Assembly: GCF_036703385.1 (NCBI RefSeq) | Contig: NZ_DATNPA010000505.1 | Location: 1-12,560, forward strand | Direction of reading: 5' to 3' | DNA: 12,560 nt | Origin: Allocoleopsis sp036703385 | Lineage (GTDB): Bacteria; Cyanobacteriota; Cyanobacteriia; Cyanobacteriales; Coleofasciculaceae | Shown: positions 1 through 6,364 of the stretch, piece after piece | Position numbering within the stretch: position 1 is the stretch's first letter | Layout: each line of letters opens with the position of its first letter | The notes under the pieces: model-generated | What the model was told of the DNA's origin: nothing | The model's input: the letters and a program-made list of their open reading frames with translations, nothing else | The model's database searches: none | Position numbers and translations under genes: made by a program

Positions 1-95
1 TGGGGGTTTTAGGGGGAAAATTCCACAGGAGATCGATTAAATCAGTGCCATTGCTCCCAAGACAAATTTCAGTGTACGAACGTTTGGATAAATAG
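1..95 (+). CDS. C-terminal end of an unidentified protein (partial)
   Basis: A frame open from the left edge (codons counted from base 3) runs about 30 codons to a TAG at 93-95 and ends in ISVYERLDK. A strong hairpin terminator begins 7 bp after the stop, which is the main reason to believe this is the tail of a real gene lying mostly outside the window. The tail is basic and shows no domain I recognise. A chance open frame of this length is possible. Confidence 0.35.
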   Translation, partial: GVLGGKFHRRSIKSVPLLPRQISVYERLDK

Positions 96-101
96 CGCTT
101 T

Positions 102-130
102 AGGGACGCTCTTTGGGGCGTCCCTTTGTT
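102..130 (+). terminator. Rho-independent-type terminator
   Basis: Perfect 8-bp stem agggacgc (102-109) / gcgtccct (118-125) with an 8-nt loop, followed by the T-rich tail ttgtt. It sits just after the stop of the partial + strand frame and probably ends that transcript. Confidence 0.6.
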
Positions 131-229
131 ATAGAACAACGGCTAGAAGACTAGATGCAGTTAAAGTCAAAGATTTAGTTGTGTTACTTCGGATTGAATT
201 AACTCAAAAGGCTCACAAGAATGCTCAGT

Positions 230-370
230 CTATTGTTGTAGTAACATAACCTCTGAGGTGGATGGTGTAGATAGAGCATTACGGGCGATAGAACCCAAGG
301 GAAAGCCTACTAGAAAGGCAATAACCACAGCCGCGCCGAGAATAGCAGCGCTGAGAAATTCGTTTTTCAC
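230..370 (-). CDS. putative 46-aa single-span membrane protein
   Basis: On the - strand a GTG start (368-370) lies 9 nt after an AGGAG Shine-Dalgarno and opens a 46-codon frame ending in TAG at 230-232. The product begins VKNEFLSAAILGAAVVIAFL, giving one hydrophobic segment at about residues 6-26, followed by a polar tail with SIARNALSTPSTSE. Size and layout resemble the small one-helix subunits of photosynthetic or respiratory complexes, but I cannot match it to a named one (the remembered sequences of PsbX, PsbY, PsbM, PetM and PsaM do not fit). It lies downstream of the kinase gene on the same strand, but a hairpin terminator separates them, so it is probably transcribed on its own. Evidence is the start signal and the hydropathy only; conservation is untested. 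Confidence 0.45.
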   Translation of the reverse strand: MKNEFLSAAILGAAVVIAFLVGFPLGSIARNALSTPSTSEVMLLQQ

Positions 371-409
371 ATCAAAATTCTCCTGATGTTTGTCCTTCTA
401 TAAGACAAG

Positions 410-436
410 CAAAAGGGAGGAATCACGACTTCCTCC
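410..436 (-). terminator. terminator after the Ser/Thr kinase gene
   Basis: Inverted repeat ggaggaa (416-422) / ttcctcc (430-436) with a 7-nt loop. Read on the - strand the stem is followed by cttttgctt, a modest T-rich tail. It lies 19 bp past the kinase stop codon and before the small - strand ORF. Confidence 0.5.
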
Positions 437-454
437 TATCTACTTATTTTTGCA

Positions 455-2353
455 TCAAGGTTTTATTAAATGTCCCTCAAACTTGCGATAATGAGCGATT
501 CGTCTTGCTCGCTCTAAGGAAGGATACACAATCATAGTGGCTAAGGGAAAACTCGTCCCTAAAATCGCTGTTACAACTAACTGATTGACAAATCCCAGCT
601 TGAAGCCAAGTCCCAAACTAATCCCTAAAGCTGTAGATAACAGAGAAACCCCGATCGCCAAGGTTTTACTAAATCCTCGCTGCAAGCAACTTTGGGCAAC
701 CCCTTCACCCTCAAACGCCGCCATAAACACCACGGCATCCACAGCTGCAAAGGCTGCATGAAGCGAAGCAACCCCCCAGGTACTCGCCCTATCCACCTCT
801 CGAAATTCGGCACCGAACCCCGCAACAAACATAGCCGCTACCCCAGCAAAGAACACCGCAGCTAGGGTATCCATTGCTTTTAACGGAACACCCAATCGGG
901 TTCGGATTTTAGCCACCAACTTAGAAATCACTTCAGAAGTCACAGCCGCCGCCAATCCTAGCATCGCCACAAAGGCTGACACAAAGATAGCGATCGCCAT
1001 ACCGAGTGACCCATTTTTGCTAACAATTCCCTCCCAAGCCGTTGCTTCAAACCAAGTGGCAGCAGCAGCAAACAGGACGAGTAGACTTAGAGAAAAATAA
1101 GGCAGCTTTTTCGCAGCAATGGGTACAGGCGCTGTTTTAACTTTAATCTTTAAAACCTGTGTTTCTGGTTGAGAATTCGTGTGAATTACTACCTCGCGCT
1201 CAAAGGTTTTATTCGCCATAAGCTTCCGGGTATCAACCGTGATGTGGCACAACGCTTGATTACTAACAAAATGAGCTTGATCGAACCGAATCCACTCATG
1301 AGTGTGGGGAGTGTGGGGGGGGTCGCTCAGATGGGAGGCCACTTCTAAACGGCTTTCCAGAACGGTCTCTGGGACTGAGTTCGTAATGGTGAGCGTCTGA
1401 GTCAATTTTTCACCCAGTTTGGTTGCAGTAAACTCCAGGTAAGATTGATTGAACTTAACTTCAGGTACGCGGATAACATAGATAGGCTGAAGGGCTTCCA
1501 ATGCCGTCGCTGCATCAGGAAAGCGGTTTTTGGGTTTCAGCTCAACCATCTTTTGGAGCCACTCAATCCAACGCAGACTGAGATTAGGAACCAGATGCTT
1601 GAAATTAATCCGGTAGTCATCATCAATTAAGTGGCTGATAGCTGTGGATGGAGTGCCTGTCAGTAAACAAATTAATGTTGCTCCTAACCCATAGAGGTCT
1701 GAAGCTTCACTCAGTTGTCGATTAAATAATTGCTCTGGAGCCATAAACCCAATGGTTCCCTTGGCAACGCTGCTCATCGCTACTTCTGTATCGCCAATCC
1801 GAGCCAAGCCAAAATCCACCAAAAAAACATTGATTTTGTCATCAACCAAGATATTTTCCGGTTTAATATCTCGGTGACTAATTGGGGGAATTCGATGTTG
1901 TAGATAAATCAGGATATTGAGTAAAGAAACCGCAATTTGCTTAATTTCATCAGGGTCAAAGCTGCGTGGCACAGCGAGAGAAGGAGCATTTTTGTATTCT
2001 TGCACCAGGCAAAAGCCAGTGGGTGTTTGAAAAGAACCCAGGCAATGAGGGATACCCGGATGATTCAGTCCCTGTAACACTTGGATTTCACGCTCGATCG
2101 CATCATAGTCTGACCAGTTGGTATCCCCTTTGGCAAACTGAAACTGCTTAATCACAACGGGTTGCCTCTCCATCTCTGGCTTGGCGAATGATTCCCGTTG
2201 GGTAGGGGAAGAAGATTCCGAGGGACTTTTATGCCGGAGGGATACCGTAGATAAGGGGATGGCGAGGTAGGTCACTCTCCCACCATTACGATTGTGTCCT
2301 AATTCTCTAACGACCCTGAAACCGTGGTTGGACAAATCTGGAAAATTGCTCAT
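455..2353 (-). CDS. Membrane-anchored Ser/Thr protein kinase (Hanks type)
   Basis: Phosphorylates Ser/Thr of unknown target proteins. The cytoplasmic kinase domain spans residues ~12-290. It has a degenerate glycine loop (LGHNRNGGRVTYLA, ~18-31), ATP-binding Lys69 in VVIKQF, αC Glu89, catalytic HRDIKPEN 160-167, DFG 180-182 and APE 205-207, so all key residues are present. A Ser-rich insert (~33-64) separates β2 and β3. Residues ~296-408 are predicted mostly β, ending VVIHTNSQ...QVLKIKVK, and look like an Ig/immunoglobulin-like sandwich. Residues ~417-610 hold about six hydrophobic helices, far more than the single anchor usual for bacterial Ser/Thr kinases. No Shine-Dalgarno precedes the ATG; the upstream bases are pyrimidine-rich (cttcctcct). 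A terminator follows the stop, so it looks monocistronic. Kinase assignment is secure; the role of the β and membrane parts is inferred. Confidence 0.93.
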   Translation of the reverse strand: MSNFPDLSNHGFRVVRELGHNRNGGRVTYLAIPLSTVSLRHKSPSESSSPTQRESFAKPEMERQPVVIKQFQFAKGDTNWSDYDAIEREIQVLQGLNHPGIPHCLGSFQTPTGFCLVQEYKNAPSLAVPRSFDPDEIKQIAVSLLNILIYLQHRIPPISHRDIKPENILVDDKINVFLVDFGLARIGDTEVAMSSVAKGTIGFMAPEQLFNRQLSEASDLYGLGATLICLLTGTPSTAISHLIDDDYRINFKHLVPNLSLRWIEWLQKMVELKPKNRFPDAATALEALQPIYVIRVPEVKFNQSYLEFTATKLGEKLTQTLTITNSVPETVLESRLEVASHLSDPPHTPHTHEWIRFDQAHFVSNQALCHITVDTRKLMANKTFEREVVIHTNSQPETQVLKIKVKTAPVPIAAKKLPYFSLSLLVLFAAAATWFEATAWEGIVSKNGSLGMAIAIFVSAFVAMLGLAAAVTSEVISKLVAKIRTRLGVPLKAMDTLAAVFFAGVAAMFVAGFGAEFREVDRASTWGVASLHAAFAAVDAVVFMAAFEGEGVAQSCLQRGFSKTLAIGVSLLSTALGISLGLGFKLGFVNQLVVTAILGTSFPLATMIVYPSLERARRIAHYRKFEGHLIKP

Positions 2354-2491
2354 GAGTCTGAGGAGGAAGGCAAATCTTCGTGCGAACCGGACTATCTTTC
2401 AGGAAATTCTATTCCTTCTCTGGGAAGTCTGGCTTCCGGAGAACAGAAAACGGGCGTAACCTTGCTGACTGCGTATGATATCGCAGAGCAA

Positions 2492-2541
2492 CGATCGCTC
2501 TTATCCACGATATCGTTTTCCTCCAGCAGATAGAGCGATCG
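2492..2541. repeat. Inverted repeat with HIP1-like arms
   Basis: Perfect 10-bp arms cgatcgctct (2492-2501) and agagcgatcg (2532-2541), 30 bp apart. A smaller hairpin, ctgcg/cgcag, sits just to the left at about 2469-2486. It lies roughly 140-190 bp upstream of the Ser/Thr kinase start and could form a structure in its leader. Confidence 0.5.
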
Positions 2542-2555
2542 CAGACTAAGAGTTA

Positions 2556-2612
2556 ATCGGCTATCCGAAAGCCGTTTGCAAAGCTACAGATACCAGAGCT
2601 ATTGGGCCGCCA
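2556..2612 (+). ncRNA. Possible structured RNA, c-di-GMP-I (GEMM) riboswitch-like
   Basis: The + strand shows, in order, a GGCTATCC stretch, a CGAAAG turn (2565-2570), the block GCAAAGCTACAG (2578-2589) and a closing run TTGGGCCGCC near 2602-2611. This order resembles the GEMM-I riboswitch pattern (GGC...CC, GAAA, GCAAAGCYAC, ...GG..GCC). The stem cggct (2558-2562) / agccg (2570-2574) can form, and cggc can alternatively pair with the final gccg. However, the second helix would be very short and no + strand gene follows, so it may be a relic or a different motif. From memory of the consensus only; a covariance-model search would decide. Confidence 0.28.
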
Positions 2613-2733
2613 CTGCACGAGTCTATACCCTTAAAGCTCGCTAGCTAAACATCTCATACCATTTTGGATGCAAAGATTGGCTCTCCCGACTCCTTGGGGC
2701 AAAATGTATATTTGGTGACAAACACTTATCTGT

Positions 2734-2810
2734 TGGGTTAGGGCGCGAATCAAAACTCATGTGTTTATCGTCAAAAATATCACCGTGCCTAACCCACCCT
2801 ACGTTAACAT
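2734..2810. repeat. Degraded dispersed inverted-repeat element
   Basis: Arms tgggttagg (2734-2742) and cctaaccca (2788-2796) are perfect 9-bp inverted repeats 45 bp apart, followed by ccctacgttaac. On the - strand this reads gtagggtgggttaggcac, a motif seen at the ends of dispersed small repeats in many cyanobacteria (recalled, not searched). Probably a non-autonomous mobile-element or REP-like remnant. Confidence 0.5.
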
Positions 2811-2851
2811 AAGGTTTTATTATCACCATAAATACGGGAGAGCCCTAACTT

Positions 2852-5182
2852 TTATTCATTTAATGGCTGAGTAAGTTCAATCAGCAAATCAAATCGAAAA
2901 TCATTAACCAATTCTTCTAAAGCGAGTTTAAGAGCAGCATGAGACTCTGGTATTTGATCGATAAGCGCAAAAACCTCCTCTTCATTGCAGTTTTCAGCCT
3001 CCTTATGTAGCTGAGCTAGCCATTCTAGAGGCATTGCTAAAAGATCTGTGGTTGTGAGTTTTTCAGGACTGAGTCTGGACTGGGGTAAAGAGGGTTGGAC
3101 TAAATCTTCATAAACATAGCGCACCCCAAGGTGTTGAGCAATTTTCTCCAAAAGCACGGACTCTCGGAAAGGTTTACGCATAAAGTCATTGCAGCCTGCT
3201 GACATGATAACGGAGCGTGCTTCATCAAAAGCACTGGCGGTGATAGCAATAATTACAGTAGCCTGACCTTTGATATGTGCTTTGATGCGTTGGGTCGCCT
3301 CATAACCATCCATCACTGGCATCCGCATATCCATTAAAATCAAATGGGGTTCCCAACTCTCCCAAATAGAAACTCCTTCTAAACCATTTTTGGCCTCAAG
3401 TACTTCAAATCCGAGGGGTTCTAATAGCTTAATGAGCAGGTGGCGATTCTCCCATCTATCTTCAACAATCAAGATGCGATAAGAGGGTTGGTTCGGTGCT
3501 AACCCAATCACTCGCTCTTTGGGCGGCTGGTTTTCAATGTTATCAGCTTCAGCAAGCTCCACCTGGATATTAAAGCCGATTGTTGTTCCCTGACCTAAGG
3601 TACTTTTAACGGTAAAATTTCCTCCCATTAACTCTACAAATTTGTGACTAATAGCTAAACCCAAACCTGTTCCTTCCTGAGATATCCGACCCGTTTCAGT
3701 TTGAACAAAGGCATCAAATAAACTATCGAGTTCATCGGGGGCAATTCCAGGACCTGTGTCTTCTACTTCAAACCGAAGACTTGAAAATGGTAGGTTGGTA
3801 GGTTGCTGATTAGCAGTTTGATTTGAGCTTTCAATCTTCCCTTCATCTAGACATTCAACTTTTAAATTTTCTAGATTCAAGTCTCTAATCACTCGCAACT
3901 TAACCCTGCCTTCTTGAGTAAATTTGATAGCGTTTCCCAGAAGATTGATCAACACTTGTCGCAATTTACTCTCATCTGTTTCTATATATTGGGGGACATC
4001 TGAAGCCAGGTCAAAGATTAGCTCTAAACCCTTGGAACTCGCCTTCAGTTGCAACATCCTTTCGAGATTCTCAACCAGGTGATACAAGTCAAAGCGATTA
4101 GGAGTGAGTACCATTCTCCCCGCCTCAATCTTGGACATTTCTAGAACATCATTGATTAAGGACAGTAAATGTTCACCACTGCGCGTGACTATTCCTATTT
4201 GTTCATGCTGCTCGAAAGTTAGATTTGAATTGCGGCTAAGCAACTGAGTAAAACCGAGAATGGCGTTGAGGGGGGTGCGCAGCTCGTGAGTCATATTAGC
4301 TAAGAATTGACTTTTGGCGCGATTTGCCGATTCAGCATAAAGTTTAGCTGTTTCTAGCACTATATTTTGCGCTTTAAGTTCCTCAGCAATCTTACGCTCA
4401 GTGATATCCCGTCCTACAGCCTGCAATTCAATAAGATTTCCTTGCTGGTCAAAAATTGCTCGGTCAGTCCACTGCTGCCAGCGGATTTCTTTTTGCACGA
4501 GAACCCGGTGTTCATTCGTAGCAACTGGGTTAGCGGGGGTAAGTTTAAATAGGGAATTGATGAGAGCATCGCCTCGTTCTCGATCTTCGTCAGGAATCAG
4601 TGAGATAAAACACTCTCCTATCAATTCCTCCCGATTTTTCCCGAAATAACGGCTGTAAGCTTCGTTGACAAAGGTTAGGGTACCGTCTGGTAGATAACGA
4701 CAGATTAGTTCAGTCTGATCTTCGACAATGGCTCGATACAGTGCCTCGCTTTTTTTCAGAGCCTGCTCGGCTAAGAGGCGCTCCCTAATTTCTTGTTGCA
4801 GACTCTGGTTTGCTGCTTCTAGCTGTGCGGGACTGGGCAGTGCTAAAGCCTTGGGGAGTAACGGGACTAATGTCCCAGCTGTATATAAGGAGACACCAGC
4901 GGTAAGCGCTTTGAGAAAACCAGAGACCCAATACGTTGGATGCCAAAGTGTCCAGATTTCCATGACATGAGTCGTACCACAAGCGACGATGAAAGCCCCA
5001 AACAATAGAAAAATCCACTGGAAAGGTACATCTCTTCTCTTTTCAACGAAATAAATTAGCATTAACGGAATTGAATAATAGGCCAGCGCTATTAAAGCAT
5101 CGGCGGCAATGTGTAATCCCACTAGCCCCGGCTTCCATAGATAACAATGTCCGTGGGGAATAAAAATTGCTGCTAATCCCAT
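2852..5182 (-). CDS. Hybrid sensor histidine kinase with ethylene-receptor-type N-terminus
   Basis: Membrane sensor of a phosphorelay. Three transmembrane helices (~20-46, 54-76, 86-110) form an ethylene-binding-type domain. Asp28, Tyr35, Pro39, Cys68 and His72 fall at exactly the spacing of ETR1 D25, Y32, P36, C65 and H69; the Cys/His pair binds the copper cofactor in that family. A coiled linker (~118-145) leads to a PAS/PAC sensor (~146-265), HisKA with phospho-acceptor His299 (MTHELRTPLN) and HATPase_c (N-box N413/N417, DTGPGI 475-480, GTGLGL 504-509). Next comes a receiver (~568-690) with acidic pair E574/D575, Asp618 and Lys670, then a ~75-residue helical tail with no Hpt histidine. Layout recalls Synechocystis Slr1212. 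A Gln/Asn/Ser-rich insert (~450-466) lies inside the ATPase domain. The ATG has no Shine-Dalgarno but gives the correct N-terminus for helix 1. Confidence 0.95.
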   Translation of the reverse strand: MGLAAIFIPHGHCYLWKPGLVGLHIAADALIALAYYSIPLMLIYFVEKRRDVPFQWIFLLFGAFIVACGTTHVMEIWTLWHPTYWVSGFLKALTAGVSLYTAGTLVPLLPKALALPSPAQLEAANQSLQQEIRERLLAEQALKKSEALYRAIVEDQTELICRYLPDGTLTFVNEAYSRYFGKNREELIGECFISLIPDEDRERGDALINSLFKLTPANPVATNEHRVLVQKEIRWQQWTDRAIFDQQGNLIELQAVGRDITERKIAEELKAQNIVLETAKLYAESANRAKSQFLANMTHELRTPLNAILGFTQLLSRNSNLTFEQHEQIGIVTRSGEHLLSLINDVLEMSKIEAGRMVLTPNRFDLYHLVENLERMLQLKASSKGLELIFDLASDVPQYIETDESKLRQVLINLLGNAIKFTQEGRVKLRVIRDLNLENLKVECLDEGKIESSNQTANQQPTNLPFSSLRFEVEDTGPGIAPDELDSLFDAFVQTETGRISQEGTGLGLAISHKFVELMGGNFTVKSTLGQGTTIGFNIQVELAEADNIENQPPKERVIGLAPNQPSYRILIVEDRWENRHLLIKLLEPLGFEVLEAKNGLEGVSIWESWEPHLILMDMRMPVMDGYEATQRIKAHIKGQATVIIAITASAFDEARSVIMSAGCNDFMRKPFRESVLLEKIAQHLGVRYVYEDLVQPSLPQSRLSPEKLTTTDLLAMPLEWLAQLHKEAENCNEEEVFALIDQIPESHAALKLALEELVNDFRFDLLIELTQPLNE

Positions 5183-5429
5183 TTACGTTTGCTAAGCTAA
5201 ACAAATTCTTTCTGAAGAAATCTAGACAATTTTCGCTTCAGCTTTTCTTATTATAATTATTATCTATAGTTATCTTAATTAATCGGTTGTTATCCTTGAG
5301 CCATTAATCCCAGCCATAAAGGCAAGGCAATTACTCTCAAACCTCGGTGCTGTGAACCCAGACACCGAGGCTTAGGATGGACAAGTGCTATGAACAATAG
5401 TTTATGGAGCGATGGAGTACAACGGCTTA
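5183..5429. other. Non-coding leader of the hybrid kinase
   Basis: AT-rich DNA directly upstream of the hybrid kinase carries a - strand TATAAT at 5250-5255, about 68 bp before its ATG, a possible -10 box with no convincing -35. Further out is a hairpin at 5342-5370. No open frame of interest is present. Confidence 0.4.
5342..5370 (-). terminator. Strong hairpin, possible terminator of the DUF4388 remnant
   Basis: Perfect 8-bp GC-rich stem cctcggtg (5342-5349) / caccgagg (5363-5370) with a 13-nt loop, 60 bp past the stop of the DUF4388 remnant on the - strand. The following bases on that strand (tttgag) are only weakly T-rich, so a role as terminator is likely but not certain. Confidence 0.4.
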
Positions 5430-5990
5430 CTAGGTTTGGCTGCCAAGAAACTCGACAAAGTTTTGCACAAAAGAATGCCTAACTTTCCGCCGTTCGGCTT
5501 CTTGGAGCAACTGTGCGGGTAGTGTATTAATCGCCTGTGTGGATGGGGTGTCAACTAACAGGGGGGCTTGTTCAACGAAACCAACGGCGTTTAACCGAAA
5601 AGCAATCTGCTGCACTTGTTGGATGGGAAGTTTTAGCTGCCTTGCGATCGCCTTTAGAGAAACTGTCCCGTTGGTATACTCCCAAACCTGCTACTCTAGC
5701 GCATTGAACTGATTGTGTGGGGGACGAGAGATAGTACTAACTAACCCTCGGTTCGGATCGGGCAATTGATCGGCTAAAGCCTCCCAGTTTTTCAGTGAGC
5801 GCAACCCCATCAATGTTGCGTCAGTCGCCGATATGCTCAAACCTGTCATTTCTATTGTCGGTATTTGTGCATTAGAGTTGAATTCATACTGAGCATCTTT
5901 GAGTTGAAATAAGGTACGTATCACCTGCAAAACTTGAACCTGAAAGAGCCATTTCAGTTGTTTAGCTTGTAAGACTTTTTTCTGTGATAG
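5430..5990 (-). pseudogene. DUF4388 (PATAN-like) protein remnant with internal amber codon
   Basis: The - strand frame is open from 5990 to 5430 apart from one TAG at 5691-5693. Translation reads ...VLQAKQLKWLFQVQVLQVI, then FQLKDAQYEFNS, EMTGLSISATDATLMGLRSL, NALE, stop, QVWEYTNGTVSLKAIARQL, and ends EFLGSQT. This matches, from memory, the C-terminal half of cyanobacterial DUF4388 proteins, in which the residue at the stop is Trp (LEWQVWEY), so a single TGG-to-TAG change explains it. The N-terminal ~100 residues of the family are missing: in-frame TAG at 5991-5993 precedes, and no ATG is present. Members often act in two-component or gliding/chemotaxis-like signalling. With no start and an internal stop this is almost certainly a dead gene; reassembly error at the TAG would not rescue the missing 5' end. 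Confidence 0.75.
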
Positions 5991-5995
5991 CTAGT

Positions 5996-6030
5996 ACTCA
6001 AACTAGTGAGGCAATACTAATGGTTTGAGT
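5996..6030. repeat. Inverted repeat upstream of the DUF218 remnant
   Basis: Perfect 8-bp arms actcaaac (5996-6003) and gtttgagt (6023-6030), with an inner tagt/acta pairing. It lies 39 bp before the DUF218 start and abuts the broken end of the DUF4388 remnant, so it may be an operator or a scar of the rearrangement. Confidence 0.4.
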
Positions 6031-6298
6031 GATTTCTCTCACCTTCACACCACACAGGAAACTGTCTAATGAACAAAAAGAAATGGCTAATTAACGCTTT
6101 ACTGGGATTGGTGTCCCTAAGCCTCACCGCGATCGCATACTCAGCCTGGAGCATTTATAGCTACGGCAGCCACTCAACCAAAATTCAGGCGGATGCGGCG
6201 ATTGTTTTGGGTGCAGCGGCTTGGGGAAACCAACCCTCTCCCGTGTTTAGAGAACGGCTCAACCATGCGATCGCGCTCTATAAAGCTGCAACGGTGAA

Positions 6299-6325
6299 AG
6301 CCCTGTCCCCAGTTAAGGCAGGGCT
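6299..6325 (-). terminator. Hairpin past the NAD(P)H dehydrogenase gene
   Basis: Perfect 7-bp stem agccctg (6299-6305) / cagggct (6319-6325) with a 13-nt loop. On the - strand it lies about 40 bp after the dehydrogenase stop and is followed by ttt, fitting a weak terminator. It also sits exactly where DUF218 homology breaks off. Confidence 0.4.
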
Positions 6326-6358
6326 AATCCAAAATCGTAAATCTAAAATCCAAAATCG
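6326..6358. repeat. Short direct repeats (aatccaaaatcg)
   Basis: The 12-mer aatccaaaatcg occurs at 6326-6337 and 6347-6358 with the related aatctaaaatc between. These are the short A-rich repeats common in cyanobacterial intergenic DNA. They lie inside the spurious tail of the truncated DUF218 frame. Confidence 0.6.
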
Positions 6359-6364
6359 ATTGAC

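Larger units (their letters stand above)
2354..2851. other. ~500-bp non-coding gap between two - strand kinase genes
   Basis: No credible gene. It holds the 5' region of the Ser/Thr kinase, an inverted repeat built around HIP1 sites (2492-2541), a possible structured RNA (2556-2612), and a degraded inverted-repeat element (2734-2810). The one 62-codon - strand frame at 2641-2829 is a translation of that repeat and not a gene. Confidence 0.6.

Noticed and set aside
2324..2533. 69-codon + strand frame across the kinase start
   Set aside because: It begins inside the kinase gene on the other strand and runs into the repeat-rich leader; no family features.
2595..2630. GGGCCGCCACTGCACGAGTC resembling part of a cobalamin riboswitch
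   Set aside because: The required upstream GGTG..AATCC blocks and the downstream pairing box are missing.
2641..2829. 62-codon - strand frame (MVIIKPYVNVGWVRHG...)
   Set aside because: It is a translation of a dispersed inverted repeat, with no Shine-Dalgarno and no recognisable domain.
6040..6071. Resemblance of cacacaggaaac before the DUF218 start to the E. coli lacZ ribosome-binding region
   Set aside because: Short match explained by an ordinary AGGA Shine-Dalgarno; the rest is unmistakably cyanobacterial, so vector contamination is unlikely.
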